Counted from the first letter of the stretch, positions 49,692 through 62,619 are shown. The stretch is DNA of 64,000 nt from Silene conica (GCA_029255685.2 CM055320.2:13068614-13132613); one strand, 5' to 3'. Notes: generated by a model not told the origin, from the sequence alone. A program made the numbers and translations.

Positions 49692-50334
49692 AACCTAGTA
49701 AATACAAGGCAAATTAAATAAATGACCATACATCGGCAAAAAGAGCATATCATAGCACAATCAAATTGCGTGGGCATGTCATAGTATGGAAAGAAATAAA
49801 TTCCAGCTACGAGTGTCTAAATGCCACATATTCTATACTACCACTGTCCACCGCTATCGGGTATCGCTGCAAGTAACTTATGTTGGCCTTTCGATCGAAT
49901 TTCTTATGTAAGCATGCCTAAAACAAAAATCAAACTATTGGCTGGGACGAAGTGATAGAAACAGCAAACTATTTGCGGGGATTAAGGAAATAATTTGTTG
50001 TTTCTAGTATTTACTAACATCAGGTACATAGCAAGACTAAAGGGAACAACAACAAAGCCTTTCTCCGTAGCTAACTGGATGTTGGCTAGCATGAAACATC
50101 ATTTAAAACCGTACGAATATTACAGTAATAGGAAAAAGTTATAAATGCATGAATAGTAACATACAGCAGAAGGAATGGCCATTTTGACAAACTTGAAATC
50201 ATCAAGCTTAAACTTAGCAGTAACCAATACTCTTGGCCAAAGTTCAACTCCCCATTACCACCACTAATCACACTTTCCATGTCTTTCACCCATAATACTT
50301 TCCCTAATAACCTTAACCCATACACTATTGTATA

Positions 50335-51027
50335 TAGAGATGGCAATGGGTAGGATCTGGACAGGATCCTATAGGATCCAGATCCAGATCCATTTTTAAA
50401 TGGTATATCCAGATCCTACCCTTATCCTTAGGGTCCGAAATTTGTAGATCCATATCCTTATCCTAAGGATCTGGGTAGGATCTGGATAAAATCCATATCC
50501 GTCAATCTCAAACGATACATTTAAATGAAACCGCACCAAGTCACTATTATACACTATTTCACTTTTACTTGTAAATTAGAGACGATGTTTTAGTTGAATT
50601 AATCTTTATTAGCTTCACTAGTTTAAAAATCATAGTCCAAAATAAACAAAAAGAGTGTACAAAGGGTTAAAAAGTCTTATAGCAACTTACAAATAAAGTT
50701 TACAAAGCACAAAATAATTATAATTCCAACAATTTATAATAAAACAAATAGTTCAAACAAACTAAACACTAATACTTCATTCCTTATTTTCATGATCTAC
50801 CTTTGAAAGGTCGAATCTATCCAAAAATTACCCTAATATAAACTAAAAGAGGGTCCAAGGGTAGGATCTGGATCTTAGTGGTGGGATCCAGATCCTACCC
50901 TCATATTCGTATAAGGATATGGATCTGACCCGGATCCTAAGGATCTCAAATAATGAGATCCATATCCTACCCTTGGGTATAGGGTCTGGTGGATCTGGGT
51001 AGGATCCAGGATCCATTGCCATCTCTA
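50335..51027. mobile_element. Non-autonomous hAT element
   Basis: Opens TAGAGATGGCAATGGG and closes CCATTGCCATCTCTA, with a perfect 8-bp duplication ATTGTATA (50327-50334 and 51028-51035). Subterminal AGGATCTGGA/AGATCCATATCC repeats lie at both ends (50353-50495 and 50855-51012). No transposase. It is nested in CACTA sequence. Confidence 0.93.
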
Positions 51028-51169
51028 ATTGTATACCATATTGTCTTAATTAAACCCCATACACTTTTCTCCTTCCAACTCCTCTTTTTCTTATATAAAG
51101 CTGATATAAAAAATGCAAAATTCACAGCACTGAAAAGAGAATGTGTCAATTTGGTCCAAGGCTCAGATT

Positions 51170-51310
51170 AATACAACAGTAGGAACAACAACAACAACAC
51201 GCAGGAACAGCAACAACAGCAGGAACAACAACAACGAACTATACAATACAGCAGCAACTAATATATACTACAAAGCAACAACAACTACATACAACAACAA
51301 CAGATTTAAG
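51170..51310. repeat. CAA/CAG-rich low-complexity tract
   Basis: Imperfect (ACAACA)n with GGAACA interruptions. Translates to poly-Asn/Thr; not a gene. Confidence 0.7.
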
Positions 51311-52128
51311 AAACACAGTAATTTAAACCCTAGAAACATAAAACACAATAATTTAATAAAACAGACAAAATTAGTCGAAAATCATATAAAAATCATAAAT
51401 GATTTAAGAATTTAAACAGGAAAGTAGTTAACCCTAAGAATCGTATTGAATTAATCGTAATGTATTTCGCTAATTCAAACTACAATTAATCTAAAAATCA
51501 ATTCACATACCTAATTAACAATAATAAGAGTAGAGGAGACGGCGAGTTCGCGAGTTCCGTCGATTTCCAGTGGCGGTGAGCGGTTGTCGAAGGAGTTTGG
51601 GACGGAGTTTTGTTCACTGTTTCATTCAATTAGTTAATTTGAGAGGGATGAATTGAAGTATACAGTACATACTAAGCTAGAAGTGAAACACACGTGTATG
51701 TTATCCTCTTTCAATTATCCTTTTTTTTTCTTTTTTTTAATAATATCATCTGCTGCGTTTTGTGAAAACGCCTCAAATGAGTCATTTGCTGCGTTTTTTT
51801 CAAAACGCCTCAAATAACTCATACGTTATTTGCTGCTGTTTGGCTAAAACGTCTCAAATAGATAGCCGCAAATAGACGTTTTTCTACTAGTGTAACAACG
51901 GTTACAAAATAAAAACCGTTGTTATTAATTTTTACTGATTTGCGCTATAGTCATTTTATCCAAATTACTACGTGTTTATGTATAAAACATTAATATATAT
52001 GCTTGTTAATGGTGCGTTGCTATTGCCTGTTTTTGTAGTAGTGTTAACCTACTCAATTATCATTATTTGTTCTTATAAAGTTAGCTTGGATTGTGGTCTG
52101 TCTGGCCCAGGTGTAGCTTCGTCTCTGT

Positions 52129-52270
52129 CAGTGGCGGAACTAGAATTTCAATTTAGGGGGTCGGGTGAAAAAAGTTTAGGAAACATATACGAAAAATTTA
52201 GCTAGAATTTTCGTTTTTCTCATTCGTCGGGGAAACGACGGCCCCTGCTAACCCCCTAGATACACCTCGC
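52129..52270. mobile_element. CAGTGGCGGA-type short repeat
   Basis: Starts CAGTGGCGGAACTAGAATTT and ends near ACCCCCTAGATACACCTCGC, the two ends of a very common plant MITE-like repeat (inverted form TAG-TCCGCCACTG), here degenerate. Confidence 0.4.
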
Positions 52271-52652
52271 TCTAACCCATTTCCGTATCTCATTTATTGT
52301 GCTTCACTGCCTTTATCTTTTAACACATAAATCATCTTTTGATGTTCACAAAATTATTTTCAATAATAATTAATGTTTATTTGTCAAATAGCTAGGCACA
52401 AGACACAAAATAAGACAAAGAATTTGTGTTTTTTAACAACTTATCCCTCGTAAGTCCTAATCACTCATGTTTTTTCCCTTCCACTTCGTAGGAAAAAAAA
52501 AGAATTAATTTTAAACCATAAATAACACTTTGCACCACATACAAATAAAATTTAGACCACATATAATATTTTAAAAAAAGAAAAGAGGGAAGAAAATATG
52601 ACTAATTAAATTTAGACCACATAAATAACACTTTGCACCACTTATGTTTTTT

Positions 52653-52953
52653 CCCTGTTCTTTTGGACTGAAACTGAACTGAACTGAACTGAACTGAACT
52701 GAACTTATAGGATCTAAACTGAACTGAACTGAACTGAACTGAACTTATAGGAACTGAACTGAACTTATAGAAACTGAACTGAACTGAACTTATAGGAACT
52801 GAACTGAACTGAATTTATAGGAACTGAACTGAACTTATAAGATCTGAACTTAACTTAACTTATAGGATCTGAACTGAACTTATAAAATCCGAACTTAATT
52901 AACTTTATTTTAATTTAAATTAACTATTATTATTATTATTATTGTTATTATTG

Positions 52954-53011
<58 letters not shown>

Positions 53012-53677
53012 CCAATAGATGACATTGATAAAAAATTAGTCTAAACACAAGGTAGTTTAAAATATTTTCTACTTTCTATATAATGGTTTGTTTATAGTTC
53101 ATACATTATACTACAATTACATTACGATAAAAATAATTCACTATTACAATTTTCTCTAGCCATTTATTTTCTCTAACAATGGTGATGAAGAAACTGATTA
53201 ATGGGAGAGTGACAATTGGTGAGGGTGAGGGCGTCGTATGACGAGTTGTTGTTTTTTGGCATTAATGAGGATGATAGTTTGACATTAATTAGAGAGTAAA
53301 ATACGGGTAAATTATTAATGAGTTGTTTTTTTATAGATGACGTGTATCGAATAATTAAAGCGAAATGTTTGTATCGGTTGTTAAAAATAATACTCCGTAT
53401 ATAACTTTTCTTAATTGAGTTTATATGAACTGAACTTATAGGAACTGAACTGAACTGAACTTATAGGAACTGAACTGAACTTATAGGAATTGAACTGAAC
53501 TCAACTGAACTTATAGGAACTGAACTGAACTTATAGGAACTGAACTGAACTTATAGGATCTGAACTAAACTGAACTTATAGGAACTGAACTGAACTTATA
53601 GGAATTGAACTGAACTGAACTTATAGGATCTAAAGTGAACTTAAATTAAGTGACTTGAAGTCCAAAAGAACAGGACC
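52653..53677. mobile_element. Harbinger-like MITE with GAACT arrays
   Basis: Ends CCCTGTTCTTTTGGACT and AGTCCAAAAGAACAGG, matching the Harbinger element at 20961-22276 in design. Next to each end are long ACTGA/ACTGAACT arrays broken by cttatagga (52672-52890 and 53428-53645). TAA follows the right end (53678-53680); the left end is mutated, so the duplication is not verifiable. A (TTA)n microsatellite sits at 52922-53011. No transposase. Confidence 0.75.
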
Positions 53678-53759
53678 TAAAAGGGAGTAATAAATAGTTT
53701 GAGCATCATTATTTTGACTTTAATAACTTGTTTTGGTTGATAAAGAGATAGTGTAAGAA

Positions 53760-53836
53760 CACTGACGGAGTCAGAATTAATTCCGTAAACTTTTCCTAGG
53801 AATTTTAATTAAAAACTCCTCTAGCTCCGGCCACTG
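53760..53836. mobile_element. Mini CAGTGGCGGA-type repeat
   Basis: CACTGACGGAGTCAGAATT at the left and CTCTAGCTCCGGCCACTG at the right are degenerate inverted ends; 77 bp. Lies about 210 bp upstream of the oxygenase gene. Confidence 0.4.
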
Positions 53837-54045
53837 CACATAGGGTTTATTCAAACAAAGACTTCACTATATTCAATATTATTGCGAGTCAATTAATAAT
53901 ATGAAATAAGAGTATCACCAAAAGTACTACGAGTACTACCAAACATTGATTGATGCCTTAGCTTGCATAGTTGCATGGTTAGCATAATATAGTCCTACAT
54001 ATATACTTGTATAGTGCATCAAATAAAATAGTATACTATCCAATA

Positions 54046-57000
54046 ATGGCTGAAGCAACAACACCAATATTATCTAAGCAAGATTTTGAATCAAAGCTAA
54101 TTCAAGAGATAGTCAAAAGAGGCGATCAAGTACCAAATGTGTACCTTCAGAAAGACTGTATTCCTCAAGTTACCGATGAGCCTGATAATCTATGGACTCA
54201 AACGTTGCTTATTGATTTCGCGCTTCTCTCGTCTCCTACAACTTCTCTTGCTGAACTTGCCAAGCTTCGATCCGCCCTCTTCCACTGGGGTTGCTTTCAG
54301 GTCTGCTTCACTCCCACTTTTTTTCTAGTAGAGTTCGAACCCGTGACTTATTATTTCACTTTTCGTTTATATTTCATTCTTATCTATTAGGCTAGGATCT
54401 CTTCGATATATTTATTAGGTATACTTTTGAGTACAAATAAACGGAAAATAACTCTATAACCATTTCTACGATGTAGAGTTGAAACGAACTTTACCCGATC
54501 TTTTTTTTTGGCAGTTGTAACTTGAAGATAACCTAGCACTACTAGTCCATTACAGATTTCTTTTTGTCAAGATCCGTCACTTGATCACTCGAATGGTAGC
54601 AGGAGAGTAGGAGCTATGTTGTAAAATATGTATTTCACATGGTGCTTCACTTTTAATCAATTAATTTGTGTTAATCCAAATAACCAGTCTTTTAAAAGTG
54701 GATTAGGTGGTATAGAACCAAAATTTTCAAAAGTTCTATATTCATTAAAACAACATGGCATTATAATATTGTTACGGGGAATCTTGTTTGTTTTGTCTTA
54801 ATAAATATATTATAAATATAAAAAAATTAAGTAAAGATATTTACATATTAGAATGGGAAAAGTAAATGATAATGATTTACCGATTGACTAGAGCATTTGT
54901 CTTTTGATATCTACTAATAGTTTCTTTATGTTTTTATTTATGTGATGATAATATTTTAATAAAAAATAAAGAATATGTTGAACGAGAGATATTGAATAAG
55001 GCGTATATGTTAGAAGAATAAGGTCACATAAGAGGTAGGGATGATAACGAGCACAAGATTGACTTCGCTCGGCTTAGGCTCGTGAAACAAAACTCAGTCT
55101 TAAACTCACCCGATTAAGCATCTTTGAGCTAAGTTCGAGCTAAACTCTAGCTCTATTCCAACATTTCCTTACCCTTTTTTCTTTTGATATTTCTAATAGG
55201 AATATCAATAATAGTTTGAGCTCAGTCATCACCTTAATATTAATAATAATGGGCCTCAACCATCACCTTAATATTAATAATAGTTGGGTCTCAACCATCA
55301 TCTTTTTTCACAATCTCATCCTAATCCGGTTTCTTTGCCCTTTAATTGCTTCCAAAGCGACCATTGACTTTTCATCGAATCTAACTTGCTCTTCAGTTTA
55401 ACCTTATCATAGGGTGAATTTGTCTTCTTTTAAATTGTAATTCTACTGCCTTCCATGGCACTCTTTGAGATGTTGTTGCCATTTTTCTTCCCTTACTTCC
55501 TTGCATTTGTGCATTACAAATATATATCAAAAGAATCATACCAAGTATCTTTGGACGAGTTAGATCTTTCTTTCCCCCCTTGACTTTCTCCATTCTTCAT
55601 CAACATCTATAAATATTAATAGAGTAAATTACCAATTACTCCTTCAATATATCACTTTTCAAAATTAACTCCCTTATAAAACTTTTTTAATTTTTTACCC
55701 CCAAAAGATGTACTCTGATCAAAATTTGCTCCCAACCGACAATTCGGTAAAAATGTATATTTTATGACCGTTTTGCCCCTGTTTTTGTAGACTTCATCTT
55801 CTACCTACAAACACAACAAACCCAGATTTTGCCTCTCTCAACCATTGATCTCCATCAAAACTAAATAAAATTTCTCCCCACAATACTTAAATATCACAGT
55901 CTATTAAGTGGCGGAGTTATAATTTGAACTTTTAAAGTTAGGGATCGGAAAATAAATTAAAATGTATCAAGCGAAATCAGTAATACAATCAAGTGATTGC
56001 GGAAAAAAAAATCAAAATTTATACTAAATTCATGTTTTACATGATGAGCAGGGGTAGTGACCGTGACCGTGACCCCTAGTAGCCCCTCGTTTCGCCAATG
56101 CTTCAGTTAGTATATAGGATGGTAGGTCTTTGTGGGCGTTGTATGGTACCCGTGTATCTTGTTTATGTTGTATCATTGGGCTTAGAGGTGAACTCATGCT
56201 AACAATGGTGGATAAATTATACAAATCTGGGTTCATTCATATACTTGAAGAAATTAATAACAAATCTAATTTTTGGGTTGATAGATGATACAAATCTGGG
56301 TTCAAATTAAAAACCTCCAAATTTGGGTTTAAATCCCCCAAATGGATGACTAGATTATTGTTTGAGATTAATTTGATAGATACCAAAATTTGTAGGAGAT
56401 TTGTCAGTGATGACGAAAGAAATGATGTATGAAGATGAGGATGAAATGTATGAATGAAGTGAGGTAAAAACAAGAAATAAGGTAAAAATAAGGTAAAAAG
56501 GTGTATGAAAATGAATGTATAAAAGTATGAAGATGAATGTAGGAAGATGAAGAGATGTATGAAGATGAATGTATGAATGTATGAAGAAGATGAATGAGGT
56601 AAAATAAGAGAGCAGGGGCAAATTTGTCCAAAAAATACAATTAAATTAAGAATATTCGATTTTTGACGGAATATGCTCCATGTGCGTCAGTTTGATTGGT
56701 AGCAAATTTTGATCAGAGTACATCTTTTGGGGGTAAAAAATTAAAAAGTTTTCATAAGGGAGTTAATTTTGAAAAGTGATATATTAAAGGGAGTAATTGT
56801 TAATTTACTCATATTAATTCAATATAACATATCAATAAATACAAAATTTCATTTAAGACGAACATTATCCGTCTTAAGTTTAAAACGATTCAAATACATA
56901 TCAAAACATGTATTGTAAGTTGTAACTAGTATATGTAACCTGGTATATAAGGAAGCTCTCCAAATCCACCTTCAATATATTTTATACAATGCCATGCGCT

Positions 57001-60000
57001 ATACTACTATTATTGCTAATCTTTTATGTCCTACTATAGTTGTTACCCAACCAACTTTCTGAGTCTATCTTAAAGAGCATATATATTTGAACCTTTCTTT
57101 CCAGTATCGACATCATCATATATATAATGGTTCATCTATCATGGTATCAGAGCCACTGTGACCGATGGTCACAGGTTCAAATCCTGACAACCTCAAAACC
57201 CCTCAAAAACACGAAGAGGAAACCCAACACACGGTATGGGGGAGCATGTGCAAACTAACCACTTTTCAACCCAACGGGCATTTGAGTGAGGGAGCGTAAT
57301 AGGAATATTAATAATAGTTGAGCCTCTACCATCACCTTAATATTTGATATGATGATACAAAAATATAATAATAGGTATATCACATGGAATTAGTGAAAAG
57401 TCCTATAATATAGGGTATATATATGTGTTAGAAAACAATATGTTAATGATGATAAAGACATAAAGCCCATTGAAGATAACAAGATCATATGTCAAGAAGG
57501 GAGACAAGTGAAGGCCAAGTCTAGGAAAATTGTTATAAGCAAGGTAGTCAAATATACTTCTTCAAATTGTTAGAAGGTGCAAAGCTCATGCAACAGTCCC
57601 TTGGACCGTTGCAACTGGAGTTTCTGGTACGACTATGGAAATTTTCGAAAACCTCAAATATTAAAAGAAGTCGTCTTTTAAACCAAACAACATATTTTGA
57701 AAAACATGGTTCACAAACTAAAAAGGGCATCAAATGAATTTCAAATTATATGACACATAGATCTTGATGCCAAATAGTAAAAAGGCTACTTTTTCCTCTT
57801 TTAGCTAAGAGACTTTTTCAAAGGCGAAGAGTGTATTGTGTACTCATTACCCAAATGAGAAATTCCTTGAGCCTTTGAAATAGTGAGTAGCCCTTTCACC
57901 AGTTTGTAAAGACCTCTCACTCAATGGACCTTTGGTTAAAAGAGTGATGTGAATAAAATATGTTTTTGTGAGCAAGCATTCACACGTCCCACCCTCTATA
58001 TAAACACAACTTCTAGGTCATTTATTACTAAAACTTCTAAGACATTTATTGTAAACTTTGCAAAACCTTTTTAAGCATTATTCTTCAAAGTTTAATTTGC
58101 AAAAGTCTCTGTTTTTCAAAGAGTCTTCATTTGTTTTCGAAAAATTTTACTCATCTCTTTGTAATAGTTCGCACATCTAATAGTTAAAAGAGTATGTTCG
58201 ATGAACCTTGTGTTTAGATCGTAAATGAAATCTCCATGTTCTTAAGTGAACTTTTGAGATACAGATCGTGTAAACCATAGGGTAAAACATCAAAACTCTT
58301 ATAGCGGAGTAGCTTAGCTTTAAGTTTGAGTCAAATCTTACGAGCGGAGTATTTCTAAGCAATTGCAATCGGAGTAGGTTGGGGAGTTGTTTTATTATAA
58401 GGGGTTTAGTTAAGTTGAGTATTTCTAGACAAGCAATAAAATAACGGTTGGACGTAGGTTCCGGAGTAGGAGCTGAACTAACTTTTTAAATATCATTTGT
58501 TAAATTTATTTGCTTATTAGTTTTCTATTTACTTCTTATTATCTTGTTACTCTCATACGGAACAGGTTTGTGCAACAGTTCCACATACTGTTGCTTAGAC
58601 TTCTTTCCTTGCATTCCATCTCACGAACTCTCAAAGTAATCAGATTTTTAAAAAGGGGCACCTAATTCACCCCCCCCCCCCCTTTTAGTTGCTTAATCGT
58701 TTTTAACTCTTCAATATGAGAAGGTGGCGTCGAAATTGAGCGTCGCCGAGTGAGTCTGTATTACCTATTTTAAAATGGTTAGAGGATGTATACGTAACTT
58801 TATTAGTTAAGCTAGACTATGTGTTTTATGTAATCATTTATTTTATTGAATAGGTGATAAATCATGGGATAGAAAGCTCGTTCTTAGAAGAAATAATTGA
58901 AGTTTCGAAGCAATTTTTTAAGCTTCCCTTGGAAGAGAAGCTAAAGTGTTCTTTAGGTAGTGATACATTCCATGGTTATGGGAATCCTTCCGTTTATGGA
59001 GATGATTTAAGTGGCAATTGGAACGATAGGCTCTACCTTGCGCTTCACCCTGAAGAAAGTCGTAATCTTCTTTTCTGGCCAGAAAAGCCCGATAACTTCA
59101 GGTAGTTCTGTCAAGGTCTCTATCTATATGTATTGGGTATTGTTTTAATTCAGTAGAGAAAGACTAAAGGAACTTGTTTAAGGGCCACTCATTGATCTTC
59201 AGAAATAGCTTGTGCTTTTTTATTGTGAGGTAGTGGTCCTTTGAAGCAGTTCATGCAATTTTTATTTTGAATCGTACATGTAACTTTGTGTTGTTAATAC
59301 AAGGGTAAGACTGCTTATATCTGACCCCTTTATCCTGAATTTTGCGGGGGGCCATTGCGATAATGTTATTGTCATAAAGATTTGTGATATTAAATGGTAT
59401 AGGAAAATGGTAGACGAGTACTCAAAGAAAGTGAGAGGGTTGAATGAGGTTATTTTGAAGGCAATGGCAAAGAGTTTAGACTTACCGGAAGATTGTTTCG
59501 TGAAGTTTCAAGGAGACAAGATTAATACGTTAGGAGCGTTCGTTATGTACCCTCCTTGCTCTTCTTCCGAACGTGTACTCGGCGTGCAACCACACACTGA
59601 TGGAGGAACAATCACAATTCTCTTGGCCGAGAAACATGTCCAAGGTCTCCAAGTCGAGAACCATAGTCGTTGGTACAATGTTCGCGTTATACCAGACACC
59701 TTATTCATCAACCTTGATGACTTAGGAGAGGTACGTATCCTAGTATCCTACTACATGTTGTATACAAATTTTTATATAGGATTGTCATACTTTGTTATTG
59801 CATAATTAGTGACTTGTTTTGCTAAAGATTTCGGGTATAAAACCGTATTATATGAGTACAGATAAAACTCGCAATGTTTACTATAGGTGATGACTAATGG
59901 AGTATTCAAGAGCGCCGTTCATAGGGTGATGACAAATTCCGTGAAAGACAGAGTTTCAGTGGTTGCGTTCTGCTCACCGGAAAGTGAGAATGAAATTGAG

Positions 60001-60141
60001 CCGGTACGCGACATGGTTAACACAAACCAGCCACAAATGTACAGGAAATTTAGCATTTCAGAGTATAGGCAGATTTACTTTGAGAATTTCAAGGCAGGCC
60101 GAAGAACACTTGATGCATTGAAGATTCATAAGGACTGCTAA
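54046..60141 (+). CDS. 2-oxoglutarate/Fe(II)-dependent oxygenase (DOXC type), four exons
   Basis: Exons at 54046-54300, 58854-59101, 59403-59730 and 59887-60141 total 1086 bases, i.e. 361 residues plus a stop. All introns are GT-AG and keep the frame. Exon 1 gives MAEATTPILSK with the DIOX_N-type LIDFALLSSP; exon 2 INHGIESSFLEEII and FFKLPLEEK; exon 3 the iron site VQPHTDGGTITILL and VIPDTLFIN; exon 4 SAVHRVMTN and the 2OG-binding RVS (DRVSVVAF). The H-x-D...H triad and R-x-S are complete, so the enzyme should be active. The family (codeine O-demethylase/SRG1-like) oxidises small molecules in the cytosol; the substrate is unknown. The start MAEAT was preferred to an in-frame upstream ATG at 54007, which adds non-family residues. 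Intron 1 is 4.55 kb and filled with transposons. It is a distant paralogue of the pseudogene at 19390-20245. Confidence 0.92.
55194..57425 (+). mobile_element. LTR-element remnant with tiny interior
   Basis: An LTR-like stretch from about 55194 (taataggaatatcaataatag) to 57141 (ends tctatca) is followed by the primer site TGGTATCAGAGCC (57142-57154), about 140 bp of interior and a purine run (gagtgagggagcg). The LTR start then recurs at 57297 (taataggaatattaataatag). The first LTR holds a MULE-like insertion and the second is cut by a solo LTR. Non-coding, broken, inside intron 1 of the oxygenase gene. Confidence 0.5.
55622..56810. mobile_element. MULE-like element with long inverted ends
   Basis: Inverted repeats of about 120 bp (GAGTAAATTACCAATTACTC at the left; its mirror GGGAGTAATTGTTAATTTACTC-type at the right, with AAAGATGTACTCTGATCAAA inside each arm). 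Flanked by ATATTAATA/ATATTAATT (55613-55621 and 56811-56819), a 9-bp duplication with one mismatch. The long arms and 9-bp duplication fit Mutator-like elements. The interior (about 950 bp) has no recognisable gene. Confidence 0.75.
57426..58713 (+). repeat. Solo LTR of a Sirevirus-type element
   Basis: 1288 bp, TGTTAGAAAA...AACTCTTCA, with the perfect 5-bp duplication ATATG (57421-57425 and 58714-58718). Near its end it has gatttttaaaaaggggcacc and a run of 13 C (58670-58682), the same layout as in the Sirevirus LTRs at 27310 and 47055. No interior is present, so the element was lost by LTR-LTR recombination. It sits 140 bp upstream of exon 2 of the oxygenase gene. Confidence 0.92.
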
Positions 60142-60550
60142 AGACGTTGTTGCTTATGCAAACGGAAACTTTATATTTGCGACACTACTCGACTACTGAG
60201 TTACAGTGAGATAAATCGATCGTTTTATGATAGTCTATTTATTAAGATATATTGACGGTCAATTTTTATCGCAAAATGATCACTTTTAATTTATAAATTG
60301 TTCACTTTCCCTTCGTTGTAACAAAGATTTCCAACGCTCGTAATTTTAAACTCGATTTATAGTTGAACCTTGATCGTTCTATGTATATTTGTTTTTGATG
60401 CTAGGAGTTCATTGGCTTTTATTGACTTCATCAACATTTTAATTGATTATATCTCAATACAAATCTTTAGTAAATAAACTCTATCAACAATCAATTTAAG
60501 GCAATTGAGTTTGTATGCATTAGGAAAAGAGCATAAAAGACAAACGATTT

Positions 60551-60586
<36 letters not shown>
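60142..60586. other. Oxygenase 3' flank
   Basis: AT-rich sequence after the stop codon, including the likely 3' UTR and, at 60554-60588, a (TA)n run. No further gene seen. Confidence 0.4.
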
Positions 60587-60591
<5 letters not shown>

Positions 60592-61877
60592 TTGGGATCA
60601 CATGAGTCCACCCTAAATATTAGAGTCCATGAGTCTAACAATGATATCACAAGTTATATAAAAAAGTATCACGTTTTCTCAATATCAAATTTTTTCCTTT
60701 TTTCGTTTTTTCTTTTTCAATATTACTTTTTTTTTTCTTTTTGTTTGCCTCTTCTTTTAAAATGACATTTTCTTTATTAAAAAAATTCCCTTTTTTATTA
60801 TGCACTTTTTTTTAAAATAAACACGTTTTTTTTAAATAAAAAGGCGTTTTTTCTCGAATATTTTTTTTTCATTATAATATCACAAGTTACTCAATACAGT
60901 ATCACTGGTTATTCAAAATAATAGGACAAAAAAAAATTCGAGAAAAAAATATTTCGGAAAAAAAATTCGAGAGAAAAAATTGAAAAAAATATTTTCGGGA
61001 AAAAAATTTTTTGAAAAATTTCGTGATATTCTTTAATATAGAGTGTGATATTGTTTAACAAAAAGCATTTTTTCTCGAATTTTTTTTCGATTTTTTTCAT
61101 TACAATATCACAAGTTACTCAATACAATATCACCGGTTCTTCAAAATAATATCACAAAAAAAAAATTCGGAAAAAAAATTCGAGAGAAAAAATTGAAAAA
61201 AATATTTCCGGGAAAAAAAGTTCTTGAAAAAATTTCGTGATATTGTTTAATATAGTGCGTGATATTTTTTAACAAAAGACATTTTTTTTTCGATTTTTTT
61301 TCATTACAATATCACAAGTTACTCAATAAAATATCAGCGGTTCTTCAAAATAATATCACAAAAAAAAAAAAATCGAAAAAAAAAATATTTTGGAAAAATA
61401 TTTCGAGAGAAAAAATTGAAAAAAACATTTCCGGGAAAAAAAGTTCTTGAAAAAATTCCGTGATATTGTTTAATATAGTGCGTGATATTGTTTAACAAAA
61501 GGCGATTTTTCTCGAAATTTTTTTTCGCTTTTTTTCATTACAATATCACAAGTTACTCAATACAATATCACCGGTTCTTCAAAATAATATCACAAAAAAA
61601 AAATTCTCAAAAAAAAATCGAGAAAAAAAATATTTCGGAAAAAAATTCGAGAAAAAAAATTGAAAAAAAAAAATTTGGGAAAAAAAGTTATGGAAAAAAT
61701 TTCGTGATATTGTTTTATATAGTGCGTGATATTGTTTCCTCTGATATTGTATTGAAAAGGTTGTGATATTGTAGACTTTGTAGTGTAAAAAAACGTGATA
61801 TTTTTTAATACAACTTGTAATACTCTAAATGGACTCATGGACTCAAATATTTGGGTGGACTCACCGGATCCCGCCTC

Positions 61878-61881
<4 letters not shown>
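60587..61881. mobile_element. Inverted-repeat element with internal tandem repeats, family unknown
   Basis: Imperfect inverted ends of about 65 bp (left: GGGATCACATGAGTCCACCC and GAGTCCATGAGTC; right, inverted: GGGATCCGGTGAGTCCACCC and GAGTCCATGAGTC) sit between (TA)n runs. The interior has about four copies of a 204-234 bp repeat whose fixed part is atcacaagttactcaatac...atatcaccggttcttc (starts at 60879, 61107, 61311, 61545), separated by poly-A/T tracts. Open frames inside are Lys/Phe low complexity. Non-coding. The (TA)n context hides any target duplication. Confidence 0.65.
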
Positions 61882-61924
<43 letters not shown>

Positions 61925-62619
61925 GCCAAATTCGGTGAGTTTGCCACTTTTCGTGAGTTACCCCGCATTTATATACCATTATATCTAATCAGATCAAGGG
62001 TTAAGATTAGATCCAAAAAAAATACACACTCTCTTTTTTTCTCTCTCCCTTCCAAACATTCTCACGTGCGTTTTGTTTGTTTTTCCGGCTTTCTTCACCT
62101 TTCCACTATTTTTTTTCTCATTTTCTTCAAAGTCAATGCATAATCAAATCAAATTTTCACAAAACTGAAGCAATTTGAGTAGAAAACACGAAATTAATTC
62201 ATTATCACCGTTCAATTTGATTGATAAACGCATCAATCATAAGTTTTTACCCAAAATTTGCAGAAACCCTCATAATTCAACAAATTGATCAAATTGATCA
62301 AAATCATCTTATAATTCATCAATTCTCTACAAAAACTGGATTAACTCAAACAAAAAACTCACAATTCATTGATTATATTCGGTTAATTCAATCGGAACAA
62401 GCGATAATTATCGAATTCAATAATCCAAAATTGGTTGAAACCCTAACATAAACCGACGGTAAGCATCATTTTTACGATTTCCTGATAGTAGCAAACAACA
62501 AATTGAACACAAATTTTGTTGATTACAACAAATTCTGAAAAGATTTCAATTTTTTTGGTGACTTGCAGGTTGAACGACGTGAACACGGATGTATAATTTA
62601 TGCTCAATAGAATGGTTGA
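61882..62619. other. Unassigned AT-rich stretch
   Basis: Starts with a (TA)n(GA)n run (to 61924), then sequence without a recognised gene. The frame at 62221-62451 has no motif. Confidence 0.3.

Larger units (their letters stand above)
49250..52043 (-). mobile_element. CACTA (En/Spm) elements, two nested right ends
   Basis: One CACTA end closes at 52043 (TTTTTGTAGTAGTG, the reverse of CACTACTACAAAAA) and has AACCGTTGTTA-type subterminal repeats at 51893-51935. The same repeats occur at 49280-49460. A second, different end closes at 51892 (AGACGTTTTTCTACTAGTG) and carries its own subterminal repeats (GCTGCGTTTT...AAAACGCCTCAAAT, 51750-51880). A TNP2-like fragment lies between (49383-49691, minus), and a hAT element is nested at 50335-51027. 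Left termini were not found, so the extent is approximate. Confidence 0.6.

Noticed and set aside
54007-54045. Upstream in-frame ATG as the start of the oxygenase
   Set aside because: The added residues (YSASNKIVYYPI) do not resemble family N-termini; MAEAT at 54046 does.
57142-57200. tRNA gene or SINE promoter (ggtatcagagcc ... ggttcaaatcc)
   Set aside because: The first part is a tRNA-iMet primer site behind an LTR end. There is no cloverleaf and only a B-box-like match.
60909-61766. Lys/Phe-rich open frames in the inverted-repeat element
   Set aside because: Products of poly-A/poly-T tracts in tandem repeats.
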